Shown in pieces: positions 5,989-16,208 of a stretch of DNA of 32,488 bases. Within the stretch, counting starts at the first letter, position 1; each line of letters opens with the position of its first letter. The position numbers and the translations under genes are program-made. This DNA is from an uncultured Ruminococcus sp. (GTDB taxonomy: Bacteria; Bacillota; Clostridia; Oscillospirales; Ruminococcaceae): NCBI GenBank assembly GCA_944386525.1, contig CALXBL010000014.1:1-32488 (forward strand), written 5' to 3'. The notes under the pieces are model-generated. The model was not told the DNA's origin. It did not search any database and saw nothing but the letters and a program-made list of their open reading frames with translations.

Positions 5989-7353
5989 ATGCTGGAGAAA
6001 ATATTCAAACTAAAGGAAAACGGCACCAACGTCAAAACTGAAGTGACTGCCGGTATTACTACATTTATGACCATGGCATATATTCTCGCTGTAAACCCAA
6101 ACATTCTTGGAGATGCCGGCATGGACCCCACTGCCGTTCTGCTTGCCACCTGTATTGCCTCATTTATAGGCAGTGCCTGTATGGGACTTATGGCGAATAT
6201 GCCGTTTGCACTTTCGGCAGGTATGGGTCTAAATGCTTTCCTTGCATATACCGTTGTAATAGGCTTCGGCTATACCTGGCAGGTCGCTCTGCTGGCAGTC
6301 TTTATCGAGGGAATAATATTCATACTGCTGTCGCTTACGAAAGTCCGTGAATCTATATTCAATGCGATACCAATGTCACTGAAACATGGAGTTTCCGTGG
6401 GAATTGGACTTTTTATCGCTTTCATCGGGCTACAGAATGCCGGACTTTCAGTAGCTAACTCTTCAACGCTCGTTTAGATCGTAAGCTTTACTGAGAATTT
6501 TTCTACTTCCGGCGTGTGCGCACTGCTTGCTCTTATCGGCACTATTCTCACTGCTGTACTCTATATACGCAAAGTTAAAGGCTCAATACTCATAGGTATA
6601 CTTGCCACATGGATACTTGGCATAATCTGTCAGCTTATTGATATTTATACGGTCGACCCGGAGGCAGGCTATAATTCCCTTCTCCCGACTTTCAAAATGA
6701 CAGACTTCTCAAAGCTGGGCGAAACATTTGGTCAGTGCTTTAACGCTGACCTAGACGAAGTTGGTTTATTCAACTTCATTGTTATAATATTTTCATTCTT
6801 GTTTGTTGATCTGTTCGATACCCTCGGAACGCTCATTGGTGTGAGTTCAAAGGCTGGAATGCTCGATAAGAACGGCAGACTGCCAAGGATAAAGTCTGCA
6901 CTCTTTGCTGATTCTATAGCTACAACGGCAGGTGCTGTTCTGGGAACTTCCACAGTAACGACATTTGTAGAATCCTCCTCCGGCGTTGCTGTCGGCGGAA
7001 AGACCGGTCTTACCGCTATAACTACTGCAATACTGTTTCTGTTGTCAATGCTGTTTGCTCCGATATTTACTGCTATACCATCATTTGCAACTGCTCCCGC
7101 ACTGATCATAGTAGGCTTTTTAATGTTTACAAATATTGTTGAAATCAAGCTGAATGAAAAGAACTATGCCTCTGCTATCCCGGCTTATATCTGTATCATA
7201 TCTATGCCTCTTTTCTACAGCATTTCAGAGGGCATTTCACTTGGTGTTATCTCCTACGTGATTATCAACCTGGCTTGCAAAAAGTACAAGGATATAACCC
7301 CTGCTCTGTATGTACTGGCAATACTCTTTATACTGAAATATATCTTCCTGTAA
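5989..7353 (+). pseudogene. Purine permease (NCS2/AzgA type) interrupted by in-frame UAG
   Basis: The frame encodes a protein of about 454 positions resembling guanine/hypoxanthine permeases of the AzgA/PbuG type: N-terminal NVKTEVTAGITTFMTMAYIL, PFALSAGMGLNAF, LKHGVSVGIGLFIAFIGLQNAG, and in the second half LFDTLGTLIGVSSKAG and TSTVTTFVESSSGVAVGG, with about 12-14 membrane segments. A TAG at 6475-6477 (after STLV) splits it at residue 163; the same frame resumes at once with IVSFTENFSTSGVCALL and stays open to TAA 7351-7353. No ribosome site precedes the GTG at 6514, so the second part is unlikely to be made alone. A single C-to-T change of CAG (Gln) would explain it. It follows hpt by 4 nt. 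It could be a recent nonsense mutation, suppressed UAG or a sequencing error. Confidence 0.9.
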
Positions 7354-7361
7354 TTTCAGCG

Positions 7362-7558
7362 TGACATCCTCCCCCGCCTAAATAAGCGGGGATTTCCTTT
7401 TGCGCTTTGCGAATAATCATTTATCGTTCGATAGTACCAACGTACTAAGCATAAGAGAACTATCCACGTGTATCCTACGGTTTTATTCTATTCAGATTCC
7501 ATAGAGCTATAACCAACAGAAAAGACACCGATAAACAAGATATACTCCCGTTTGCCGG
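7362..7558 (-). mobile_element. Hairpin-rich spacer resembling an IS200/IS605 right end
   Basis: Read on the minus strand, the spacer ends GGAAATCCCCGC...GCGGGGGAGGATGTCA (7396-7362). This resembles the right ends of IS200/IS605-family (IS1341-type, TnpB) elements: a GC hairpin followed by GAGGATGTCA. Upstream lie further small hairpins: TAGTAC-CAAC-GTACTA (7432-7447), TATCG-TT-CGATA (7422-7433), and a longer imperfect pairing at about 7482-7515 closed by GGTT/AACC. Together this resembles the structured 3' RNA (omega RNA) region of a TnpB element. No tnpB or tnpA frame is present; radC begins at the other side. It is best read as a solo remnant, by pattern memory rather than a search. Confidence 0.4.
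7372..7400 (+). terminator. Terminator-like hairpin after the purine permease
   Basis: CCCCGC (7372-7377) pairs with GCGGGG (7386-7391) around an 8-nt loop, followed by ATTTCCTTTT on the plus strand. It lies 18 nt after the permease stop and can end the hpt transcript. The same hairpin is the putative IS605 end. Confidence 0.65.
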
Positions 7559-8248
7559 TCAGACGTTTAAATAGCCAAGTTCCCTGAGCGACAAAACATA
7601 ATTTCCGACTATGAAATGATCCTCAAGAGTTATGCTTATTCCCATAAGCCTTTTTCGCAGGGAATTTGTAGTGAAAACATCACTGTCGGATGGAGCAGGA
7701 TCTCCGGCGGGATGATTATGGACAAGCACCACACGTGTACACTTGTTTCTTATGGCTGTCTCAACAATTTTGTGAGTGCTTATAAGCGACATATCGGGTG
7801 AGCCCTCTCCTATAAGCGTTGTACTTACAACCCTTGCCATTGAATCGACACATAAAAGATAGATCTTCTCCAGCTTTTCTCCTATGTAAAGACTGTTGAG
7901 ATACTCTGAACATTCTTTCTTATTCGACAGGTCTGCACCTACCGATACGCTGCTCAAGCGATATGCACGAAAAACCTCCGGCAGCATGGTAAGATATATT
8001 GCTGAACTGGTACTTATGCCGTCTATCTGACAAAGTTCGTCTATATCCGCATCAAGCACATTAGCAACAGACCCGAATTTCTGTATAAGCTCATGAGCCA
8101 ATTTGTTTGTATCACGCCGCGGCAGTACGTTAAACAGAAGCATCTCTATTATCTCATGCGGCTGGAAATTTTTTAATCCGCTTTCAAGATAACGCTGCCT
8201 CATTCGTTCCCGATGTCCAGCATTAGGATTAAATTTTTTCTCTGCCAT
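7559..8248 (-). CDS. radC: RadC-family JAB/JAMM protein
   Basis: This 229-residue protein has the RadC layout: an N-terminal helix-hairpin-helix region (about 10-95, EIIEMLLFNVLPRRDTNKLA, DIDELCQIDGIS) and a C-terminal JAB metalloprotease-like domain. The JAMM zinc motif is intact: H177-x-H179-P then S187 and D190 in HNHPAGDPAPSDSD. RadC is widely conserved, but its cell role remains unsettled; the old repair name is not well supported. Divergent from the pseudouridine synthase gene across a 113-nt AT-rich spacer. Ends next to the IS605-like spacer with its C-terminus intact. Confidence 0.95.
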   Translation of the reverse strand: MAEKKFNPNAGHRERMRQRYLESGLKNFQPHEIIEMLLFNVLPRRDTNKLAHELIQKFGSVANVLDADIDELCQIDGISTSSAIYLTMLPEVFRAYRLSSVSVGADLSNKKECSEYLNSLYIGEKLEKIYLLCVDSMARVVSTTLIGEGSPDMSLISTHKIVETAIRNKCTRVVLVHNHPAGDPAPSDSDVFTTNSLRKRLMGISITLEDHFIVGNYVLSLRELGYLNV

Positions 8249-8295
8249 TTATATAACCCCGTAATAATATAAGTCTTTTTTTATATTAAAATATA

Positions 8296-8304
8296 TGATA
8301 TAAT
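8296..8304 (+). promoter_or_regulatory. Extended -10 element before the pseudouridine synthase gene
   Basis: TGATATAAT gives a perfect -10 (8299-8304) with an extended TG, but the -35 position holds only a T-run. It would give a leader of about 50 nt. No clear promoter for radC on the other strand was seen. Confidence 0.5.
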
Positions 8305-8361
8305 AATTATATCACAATAAAAACAGAAAAACAACCACATTTTAGGAGAATTATTACTTAT

Positions 8362-9330
8362 ATGAAAGAATTTATTATAAATAAAAACGACAGCGGTCAG
8401 CGGCTTGATAAATTCCTGCGTAAAGTGGCTCCTGCCATGCCTGCTGGAATGATGTATAAGTTCCTGAGAACTAAAAAAATAAAGGTCAACAAAAAAAGAG
8501 CCCACGGCTCCCTTATGCTAGCGGAAAATGATGTTGTTTCATGCTATATAAATGATGAGTTCTTCAGCAGCTGCAATAATACATCAGCAAACAGGTTCGA
8601 TCTCCCACATAAAGAAGCTGACGTTATATACGAAGATAATAATATATTGATCGTATATAAACCAATCGGTCTTGTTGTTCATGACGACGATCACGGCTCT
8701 CAGGATACACTTATAAACAGAGTTTTGTCACACCTCTGCAAAACTGGTGCATACTGTCCGGAAAAAGAGAATTCTTTTACCCCTGCACTATGCAACAGAC
8801 TCGACAAGAATACTTCCGGACTTGTTATTGCTGCCAAAACTGCTGCATCTCTCCGTGAGATAAACAGACTTATCCGTGAAAACAAGGTGCATAAGTCTTA
8901 TCTTTGTATCACAGTCTCTCCTCCGCCCAAAAAACAGGATACCATAAAAGCCTTCCACATAAAACCAGAAAACAGCAAAATTGTTAAAGTAGCTGCCAAA
9001 AAGCTCCCTGGCTACTCTGAAATAATCACTAAATATAATGTCCTATCCAAAAAAGACGGGCTAAGTCTTGTTAAGGTCAGCCTTATTACCGGTAAAACTC
9101 ACCAGATAAGAGCTCATATGGCTTTTGTGGGGGCGCCCCTGCTGGGGGATAATAAGTACGGCAAACCCGATATCAACAGGTATTTCGGATGCAAATACCA
9201 GCAGTTATGCGCATATAAGCTCTCCTTTGAAACGGAAAAAGACTCACCTCTTGCATACCTCAACGGAAAAAGATTTACCTGCAAGCAGCCTGATTTTGTA
9301 AAGCGATTCTTTCCGGACTTTAAACTTTGA
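8362..9330 (+). CDS. RluC/RluD-type pseudouridine synthase
   Basis: This 322-residue enzyme converts uridine to pseudouridine in RNA, probably 23S rRNA. It has an N-terminal S4 RNA-binding domain (about 12-65) and the RluA-family catalytic domain with the catalytic Asp148 in NRLDKNTSGL. It also has VHKSYLC and the C-terminal GKTHQIRAHMAFVGAPLLGD motif. The ribosome site AGGAGA at 8344-8349 is a little distant (about 12 nt) from ATG 8362. Which uridines are modified cannot be told from sequence alone. A strong terminator follows. Confidence 0.93.
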   Translation: MKEFIINKNDSGQRLDKFLRKVAPAMPAGMMYKFLRTKKIKVNKKRAHGSLMLAENDVVSCYINDEFFSSCNNTSANRFDLPHKEADVIYEDNNILIVYKPIGLVVHDDDHGSQDTLINRVLSHLCKTGAYCPEKENSFTPALCNRLDKNTSGLVIAAKTAASLREINRLIRENKVHKSYLCITVSPPPKKQDTIKAFHIKPENSKIVKVAAKKLPGYSEIITKYNVLSKKDGLSLVKVSLITGKTHQIRAHMAFVGAPLLGDNKYGKPDINRYFGCKYQQLCAYKLSFETEKDSPLAYLNGKRFTCKQPDFVKRFFPDFKL

Positions 9331-9342
9331 TTAACACATCAA

Positions 9343-9389
9343 CTCTTACTGAGGATTCTGCTATGGAATCGTTCAGTAAGAGATTTTTT
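9343..9389 (+). terminator. Strong intrinsic terminator between convergent genes
   Basis: CTCTTACTGA (9343-9352) pairs perfectly with TCAGTAAGAG (9373-9382). An inner stem GATTC/GAATC (9354-9358 with 9366-9370) extends it, and six T follow (9384-9389). It ends the plus-strand pseudouridine synthase transcript and stands just before the end of gatB on the other strand. Confidence 0.88.
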
Positions 9390-9401
9390 AGTGTTGTACG
9401 C

Positions 9402-10844
9402 TCATATGCATTCAAGGTGCTTTTCCACAAGCTGCCGCACTATACGTGGATTTGCACAGCCTCCCGAACGCTTCATGCACTGCCCCACTATATAACCAAG
9501 AGCATTTTTCTTCCCACTTCTATAATCGGCAGCGGATTTCTCATTTTCAGAAATGACCTGAGATACAAGCTTTTCTAAAGAATCAATATCCGAATTCTGC
9601 ACAAGACCAAGCTGCTTTGTTATCTCCTCCGGCTCGCCGCCTTTTTCAAGTATAACTTCAAGCACTCGGCTCCCTGCTGTATTTGATATTACGCCCTCAC
9701 GAATAAGCTTTATAAGTCCCGAAAGCCGCTCAGGCGTAAGACCCGTTTCATTTATCGTTTTGCCAGTGGCGTTCTGGTACTTAGCTATATCCGATAGTAT
9801 ACGGCTGCATATACTCTTAGGATCACTGCCAAGCTCTATTACGCATTTATCAAGCAGATCTGCCCATTCCATATTCTCTGCTATGAGCAGAGACTCCTCA
9901 TCGGAAAAGCCATAATTCTGCCTGTACCTGAGTATCTTTTCTGCTGGAAGTTCGGGAAGGCTCTCTCTAATATCATTCAGCCGATTTTCGTCTATCTTTA
10001 TACAAAGCAAATCAGGCTCCGGAAAATAGCGATAATCCTGAGCATTTTCCTTTGTACGCATAACAATGCTCTCACCCTTTGCATCGTTCCAGCGGCGTGT
10101 CTCCTGCTCAACCGTACCGCCCGATGCTATAAGTTCTATCTGTCTCCTTGCCTCATATTCGATGGAACGTACCGCTCCGCTGAAACTATTTACATTCTTC
10201 ATCTCGCACCGTGTACCGTAAGCGGTATCCCCTCTCCTCCGAACGGATACGTTCACATCACACCTTATTGAACCCTCCTGCATTTTGCAATCCGATATAC
10301 CAAGGTATTGGAGAGTCATCTTTATGGTATCAAGAAAAGCCTTAGCCTCGGCACTGCTCCTCATATCAGGTTCAGTCACTATCTCTATAAGAGGCACTCC
10401 ACACCTGTTCAGGTCAATGAGTGAACCATCGTATATATCATCGTGAAGCAGCTTTCCTGCGTCCTCCTCTATGTGGATACGGTTTATCCCGACTCTCTTT
10501 ACTCCTCCGCAAACCGGCACATCTATCCATCCATTCTCACAAAGCGGTATATCCGCCTGGGATATCTGGTATGCTTTTGGCAGGTCGGGGTAGAAGTAGT
10601 TCTTCCTGTCCTGACGGCTCAGCTTATTTATATGGCAGTTGAGAGCAAGTCCCATTTTCGCGCCAAAGTCTACTACGCTTTCATTAAGCACAGGAAGTGC
10701 TCCCGGAAGTCCCATACACACCGGACATACTGCTGTATTCGGATCCTGTCCGAAAGAGTTTTTGCAGCTGCAATATATCTTTGAGCTTGTATTCAGCTCC
10801 GCATGGACCTCCAGCCCTATGACCACCTCATAATCGTTTATCAT
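9402..10844 (-). CDS. gatB: Asp/Glu-tRNA amidotransferase subunit B
   Basis: This 480-residue subunit of GatCAB binds misacylated Glu-tRNA(Gln) or Asp-tRNA(Asn) and activates the acyl group with ATP before amidation. Seen are the N-terminal VIGLEVHAELNT, the zinc Cys set (YCSC and CPVCMG), DRKNYFYPDLPKAYQISQ, the RCGVPLIEIVTEPDM motif, and a YqeY-like helical tail (SDYRSGKKNALGYIVGQCMK-type, here AADYRSGKKNALGYIVGQ). Its ATG overlaps the gatA stop by 4 nt (ATGA), showing coupling. Last gene of the ligA-gatCAB unit. Confidence 0.98.
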   Translation of the reverse strand: MINDYEVVIGLEVHAELNTSSKIYCSCKNSFGQDPNTAVCPVCMGLPGALPVLNESVVDFGAKMGLALNCHINKLSRQDRKNYFYPDLPKAYQISQADIPLCENGWIDVPVCGGVKRVGINRIHIEEDAGKLLHDDIYDGSLIDLNRCGVPLIEIVTEPDMRSSAEAKAFLDTIKMTLQYLGISDCKMQEGSIRCDVNVSVRRRGDTAYGTRCEMKNVNSFSGAVRSIEYEARRQIELIASGGTVEQETRRWNDAKGESIVMRTKENAQDYRYFPEPDLLCIKIDENRLNDIRESLPELPAEKILRYRQNYGFSDEESLLIAENMEWADLLDKCVIELGSDPKSICSRILSDIAKYQNATGKTINETGLTPERLSGLIKLIREGVISNTAGSRVLEVILEKGGEPEEITKQLGLVQNSDIDSLEKLVSQVISENEKSAADYRSGKKNALGYIVGQCMKRSGGCANPRIVRQLVEKHLECI

Positions 10845-12295
10845 ATGAGTGCACCTCCCATAAATGAGCCTGCTGTAAATTTCTCAAAGGCATATCCCAT
10901 GTTGAACAAAAGCAGCTCCGAAAATGGTCTGCCCATAAGCTGCATTCCTATTGGCAGCCTCTCCTCTGTATATCCGCATGGAACACTCATTGCAGGAAGT
11001 CCGGATATATTTGCCGATACAGTGAATACATCTCCGCTGTACATACTAAGGCTGTCCTTTTCGCCCAACCTGAATGCTGCTGTCGGATATGTGGGAGTTA
11101 TCATAACGTCACACTCATTAAATGCATTTATCATCTCACGGCGTATCATTTCCCTTGAATAAAGGGCTTTCTTATAATAATCTTCGTAATATCCGGCGCT
11201 CAGAACAAACGTACCCAGCATTATACGGCGTTTCACCTCACTGCCGAAGCCCTCGCTCCTTGTGCGGAAGTACATCTCATCAAGGCTTCTACAGTTCCTT
11301 GCCCTGTAACCATACCTTACGCCATCATACCTTGCAAGGTTGGAGGATGCCTCTGCTGAAGATATGATATAATATGTATTTACTGCATACTTAACCAAAG
11401 GCAGACTTATCGTCTTTATCTGTGCTCCCATTTTTCTGTAGCAGTCTATGGCACTCTCTGCGGCTTTTCTCACATCTGAGCTTACACATTCTCCGAAATA
11501 CTCCTCCGGAACGCCTATCCTCACTCCCTTTATATCACAGGAAATACAAGATAAAAAATCAGGATAGCTGCGTCGCACGGAGGTTGCGTCTCTCCTATCA
11601 GAGCCGCAGACATGACTATATAACATTGCAGTATCAGCCGTACATCTGCCAATAACTCCCACCTGCTCCAGTGAGGAGGCAAAGGCTATAAGTCCGTATC
11701 TCGATATGCTGCCGTATGTAGGCTTCAGACCTACTACTCCGCAGAAGGATGCCGGCTGACGAACTGAGCCGCCTGTATCCGACCCAAGTGCGGCTGTCGC
11801 CTCACCGCAGGCTACTGCCGCTGCGCTTCCTCCGGATGAGCCTCCTGCTGAACATAAAGGCTCATGCGGATTGCACGTTCTGCCAAAATAAGACTTCTCC
11901 GTAGATGAACCCATTGCAAACTCGTCCATATTTGTCTTACCCGTTATTACTGCACCTGCCGCACGAAGCTTTGATATAACCGTTGCATCATAGGGAGGAA
12001 TATAGCCCTCCAGCATTTTAGAGGCACACGTTGTCTTCATTCCCTTAGTTGAGATATTGTCCTTGACTGCTATCGGTATGCCGGTAAGCGGACTTGCAGC
12101 TTTACCCTCAGCAAGAGCCTTGTCTACCGCCCTCGCCTGAGCTATTATGTCATTGCTTACACTTATATATGAGTTTATCCTGCTTTCATGGGAATTTATC
12201 CTTTCTATCACATCACGGCATATCTCCTCGGAGCTTACCTTTTTCTCACGCAGCATACGACACAGCTCATACGCATTTTTCTGATACAGCTTCAT
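10841..12295 (-). CDS. gatA: Asp/Glu-tRNA amidotransferase subunit A
   Basis: This 484-residue amidase-signature enzyme hydrolyses glutamine and channels ammonia to GatB. The catalytic triad is visible: Lys78 in IPIAVKDN, Ser153 in GGSSGGSAA, and the nucleophile Ser177 in GSDTGGSVRQ. Length is normal. ATG 12295 has CAGGAG upstream in the 13-nt gap after gatC. The 4-nt overlap with gatB supports balanced synthesis of the complex. Confidence 0.98.
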   Translation of the reverse strand: MKLYQKNAYELCRMLREKKVSSEEICRDVIERINSHESRINSYISVSNDIIAQARAVDKALAEGKAASPLTGIPIAVKDNISTKGMKTTCASKMLEGYIPPYDATVISKLRAAGAVITGKTNMDEFAMGSSTEKSYFGRTCNPHEPLCSAGGSSGGSAAAVACGEATAALGSDTGGSVRQPASFCGVVGLKPTYGSISRYGLIAFASSLEQVGVIGRCTADTAMLYSHVCGSDRRDATSVRRSYPDFLSCISCDIKGVRIGVPEEYFGECVSSDVRKAAESAIDCYRKMGAQIKTISLPLVKYAVNTYYIISSAEASSNLARYDGVRYGYRARNCRSLDEMYFRTRSEGFGSEVKRRIMLGTFVLSAGYYEDYYKKALYSREMIRREMINAFNECDVMITPTYPTAAFRLGEKDSLSMYSGDVFTVSANISGLPAMSVPCGYTEERLPIGMQLMGRPFSELLLFNMGYAFEKFTAGSFMGGALI

Positions 12296-12308
12296 TTTTC
12301 AGCTCCTG

Positions 12309-14596
<2,288 letters not shown>

Positions 14597-14598
14597 TT

Positions 14599-14607
14599 AT
14601 TATACCA
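14599..14607 (-). promoter_or_regulatory. Extended -10 promoter of ligA-gatCAB
   Basis: On the minus strand TGGTATAAT gives a perfect -10 (14604-14599) with an extended TG. No good -35 stands at 17 bases; a TTGACA further upstream (14641-14636) is about 32 bases away. Confidence 0.6.
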
Positions 14608-14625
14608 CACTTCCGCTGCGATTAC

Positions 14626-14637
14626 CAGAATATTCTG
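14626..14637. promoter_or_regulatory. Perfect 12-bp palindrome upstream of ligA
   Basis: CAGAATATTCTG is a perfect palindrome, 19 bases upstream of the ligA extended -10 element and overlapping a TTGACA. It might be an operator. It does not match the common Gram-positive SOS box. Confidence 0.4.
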
Positions 14638-14650
14638 TCAAATTAAAGTT

Positions 14651-15295
14651 TTATTCACCTAATACCGCATACCCATTGGGGACATCGCCCACCAATACCG
14701 TTTCTGCCAGCAGATATTCATACTCAATATCAGTTTCAGTACGGCACAATGGCGCCGACGCAGCCGCATGAACTTTCACCTTTATCAATATCTTGTGACA
14801 GGTCTGGTTTATCCCTGCCGAATCAAGTGAGCTTATAAGCTCCACCTGAGCATTGCCAATCGGCAGGAATCTAAGCGGTATATGAGGTCCTCTACCGGCA
14901 AATATCCACACTCCGCTTGCCGTTCCAAGGGATACACTTATCTCTGCATCACGGCTCTCGTCAAGAGCTTGGTTGATCTCGTTCATAAGGCACGACTGCA
15001 TACGGTTTACATTTCCTGTTAATGTCTCAACGGCGGCGATATTTCCGTTTTCATCATACAAAAGCTCTGCAAAGTCGCTGTAGCTGTGGGGATTCTCCTG
15101 TAATGCATTATCTATGCTCCTGCCTATGAGCAATGCACAATAAGACCTGCATTCCTCCTGACAAACTGCCTCTACAGCAGGTCTTATTGCCCGGTCTATC
15201 TGCACAACAAGCATAATTAACGCTGCAAGCATTGCAGTCACAATCAGCATCAGACGAATATTACGCTTTTGTTCATAGTAGATATGTCGTCTCAA
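14651..15295 (-). CDS. yunB: Sporulation protein YunB
   Basis: This 214-residue protein resembles YunB, made in the mother cell of spore-formers and needed for efficient sporulation in Bacillus. It has a basic N-terminus, one membrane helix (about 14-31), and the family core with FLPIGNAQVELISSLDSAGINQTCHKI and ILIKVKVHAAA. The start is TTG 15295 (no ATG gives full length), supported by AAGGAG at 15309-15304, 8 nt upstream. A terminator separates it from the Cys-rich gene, so it likely has its own promoter or gets read-through. Confidence 0.88.
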   Translation of the reverse strand: MRRHIYYEQKRNIRLMLIVTAMLAALIMLVVQIDRAIRPAVEAVCQEECRSYCALLIGRSIDNALQENPHSYSDFAELLYDENGNIAAVETLTGNVNRMQSCLMNEINQALDESRDAEISVSLGTASGVWIFAGRGPHIPLRFLPIGNAQVELISSLDSAGINQTCHKILIKVKVHAAASAPLCRTETDIEYEYLLAETVLVGDVPNGYAVLGE

Positions 15296-15313
15296 TTTCC
15301 TCGCTCCTTAACG

Positions 15314-15334
15314 AAAAAGGCGGCAGACGCCGCC
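15314..15334 (-). terminator. Intrinsic terminator between the Cys-rich gene and yunB
   Basis: On the minus strand GGCGGC (15334-15329) and GCCGCC (15324-15319) pair around the loop GTCT and are followed by TTTTT (15318-15314). A compact, strong terminator placed just after the Cys-rich gene stop and just before the yunB ribosome site. Confidence 0.85.
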
Positions 15335-15342
15335 CTTTCAGG

Positions 15343-16131
15343 TCATGATTGGTCCTCAAGCTCCAGAGTCTCACCGCAGCAGCCGGGACATTCTCCCTTT
15401 GGCTCGCAGCCGCCGTTTACGCTGCCCGGTGAAAACTCCTCAGCCGGAAAGCGTATCCTGTCAAATACGGCGCATGGTGATTCCGTATCACAGTGGCACT
15501 CCTTTGTTGGAATGGTGTACTCGTAAGTTGGCACCATTATAGTCACCGGACGATATATCTCCACCACTGAGAAAAGACCAAGCGTCATTATTACCGTTCT
15601 GGTGGGAGACACCGGTGAACCGTCACAAGACGGAGGGCATACATTGCCTATTCTCGTTTCAAGTGCAATTGGCTCCACAACCTGGACTGCAACAGTTGGT
15701 AGATTCAAACTGTCGCAACAGCAGTTTGTGCAGGTATCCTGCTTCTCTCCGGAAGAATTGCTAAAAAATGTCTTGCTGCTGCTCTCGCCGCCGTAGAGTA
15801 TTACATTCTTGCTTGCATAGGCTGTGCCTGTAATAAGAGAGGGACTTCCGCAGGCACGCTCATACGCCATGAGCTCAACACGGAATGTATATGTGAGCTC
15901 GATTGAATAAAATCCACGGTTGAAAGGCACAGGTTTGATATTCATGCAGATGTCGCTTACTCTCACACAGCGGCTCTTAACAAGAGTTACACCTGAGGGA
16001 AGCTCTCCGCCATCTATCAATATCTGCACGTTTGAAAGACAGTCTCTGTCACTACAGCTGTCGAAAACTCTATTAACCTTTACTGGAACAGCGTCGGGGC
16101 ACTGGTCGGGTACGGGCTTATATTTGCTCAT
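15343..16131 (-). CDS. Cys-rich protein of unknown function (possible spore protein)
   Basis: This 262-residue protein has no signal peptide or membrane helix. It has about 20 cysteines, clustered as CSDRDC near residue 27, CTNCCCD near 133, CHCDTESPC near 216, and CEPKGECPGCC near the C-terminus. The middle is beta-rich (RGFYSIELTYTFRVELMAY). I do not recognise a named family, though similar proteins occur in spore-forming Clostridia. The neighbour yunB, the high Cys content and a sigma-K-like promoter match suggest a spore coat or late sporulation role. ATG 16131 has AGGAGG at 16146-16141, but that site is inside a terminator-like hairpin. Confidence 0.8.
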   Translation of the reverse strand: MSKYKPVPDQCPDAVPVKVNRVFDSCSDRDCLSNVQILIDGGELPSGVTLVKSRCVRVSDICMNIKPVPFNRGFYSIELTYTFRVELMAYERACGSPSLITGTAYASKNVILYGGESSSKTFFSNSSGEKQDTCTNCCCDSLNLPTVAVQVVEPIALETRIGNVCPPSCDGSPVSPTRTVIMTLGLFSVVEIYRPVTIMVPTYEYTIPTKECHCDTESPCAVFDRIRFPAEEFSPGSVNGGCEPKGECPGCCGETLELEDQS

Positions 16132-16134
16132 AAT

Positions 16135-16187
16135 AAAAAACCTCCTGAATAAACTATGGTTGCCTCTCCATACAGTTTATTCAGGAG
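16135..16187 (-). terminator. his operon terminator that also holds the next gene's ribosome site
   Basis: On the minus strand CTCCTGAATAAACT (16187-16174) pairs perfectly with AGTTTATTCAGGAG (16155-16142). A further inner ATGG/CCAT pairing is present, and TTTTTT follows (16140-16135). It lies 22 nt after the hisE stop and has terminator form. The 3' arm contains the AGGAGG of the Cys-rich gene, so in any read-through RNA this site would be paired and hidden. Confidence 0.88.
16150..16178 (-). promoter_or_regulatory. Possible sigma-K promoter inside the hairpin
   Basis: On the minus strand AAAC (16178-16175) is followed after 16 bases by CATAGTTTA (16158-16150). This fits the Bacillus sigma-K pattern AC-N16-CATAnnnTA. 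Transcription would start near 16146-16143, after most of the hairpin, so the 5' arm would be missing and the ribosome site free. The match is short and could be chance; a start this close would leave a very short leader. Confidence 0.35.
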
Positions 16188-16208
16188 TTATTCCCGTTGT
16201 GCCTGTTA

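Noticed and set aside
6475..6477. UAG might be a recoded sense codon throughout this genome.
   Set aside because: polC ends at a TAG at its expected C-terminus, and no other gene in the window needs UAG read as sense. A single mutation is simpler. The polC TAG is followed two codons later by TGA, so this argument is supportive, not final.
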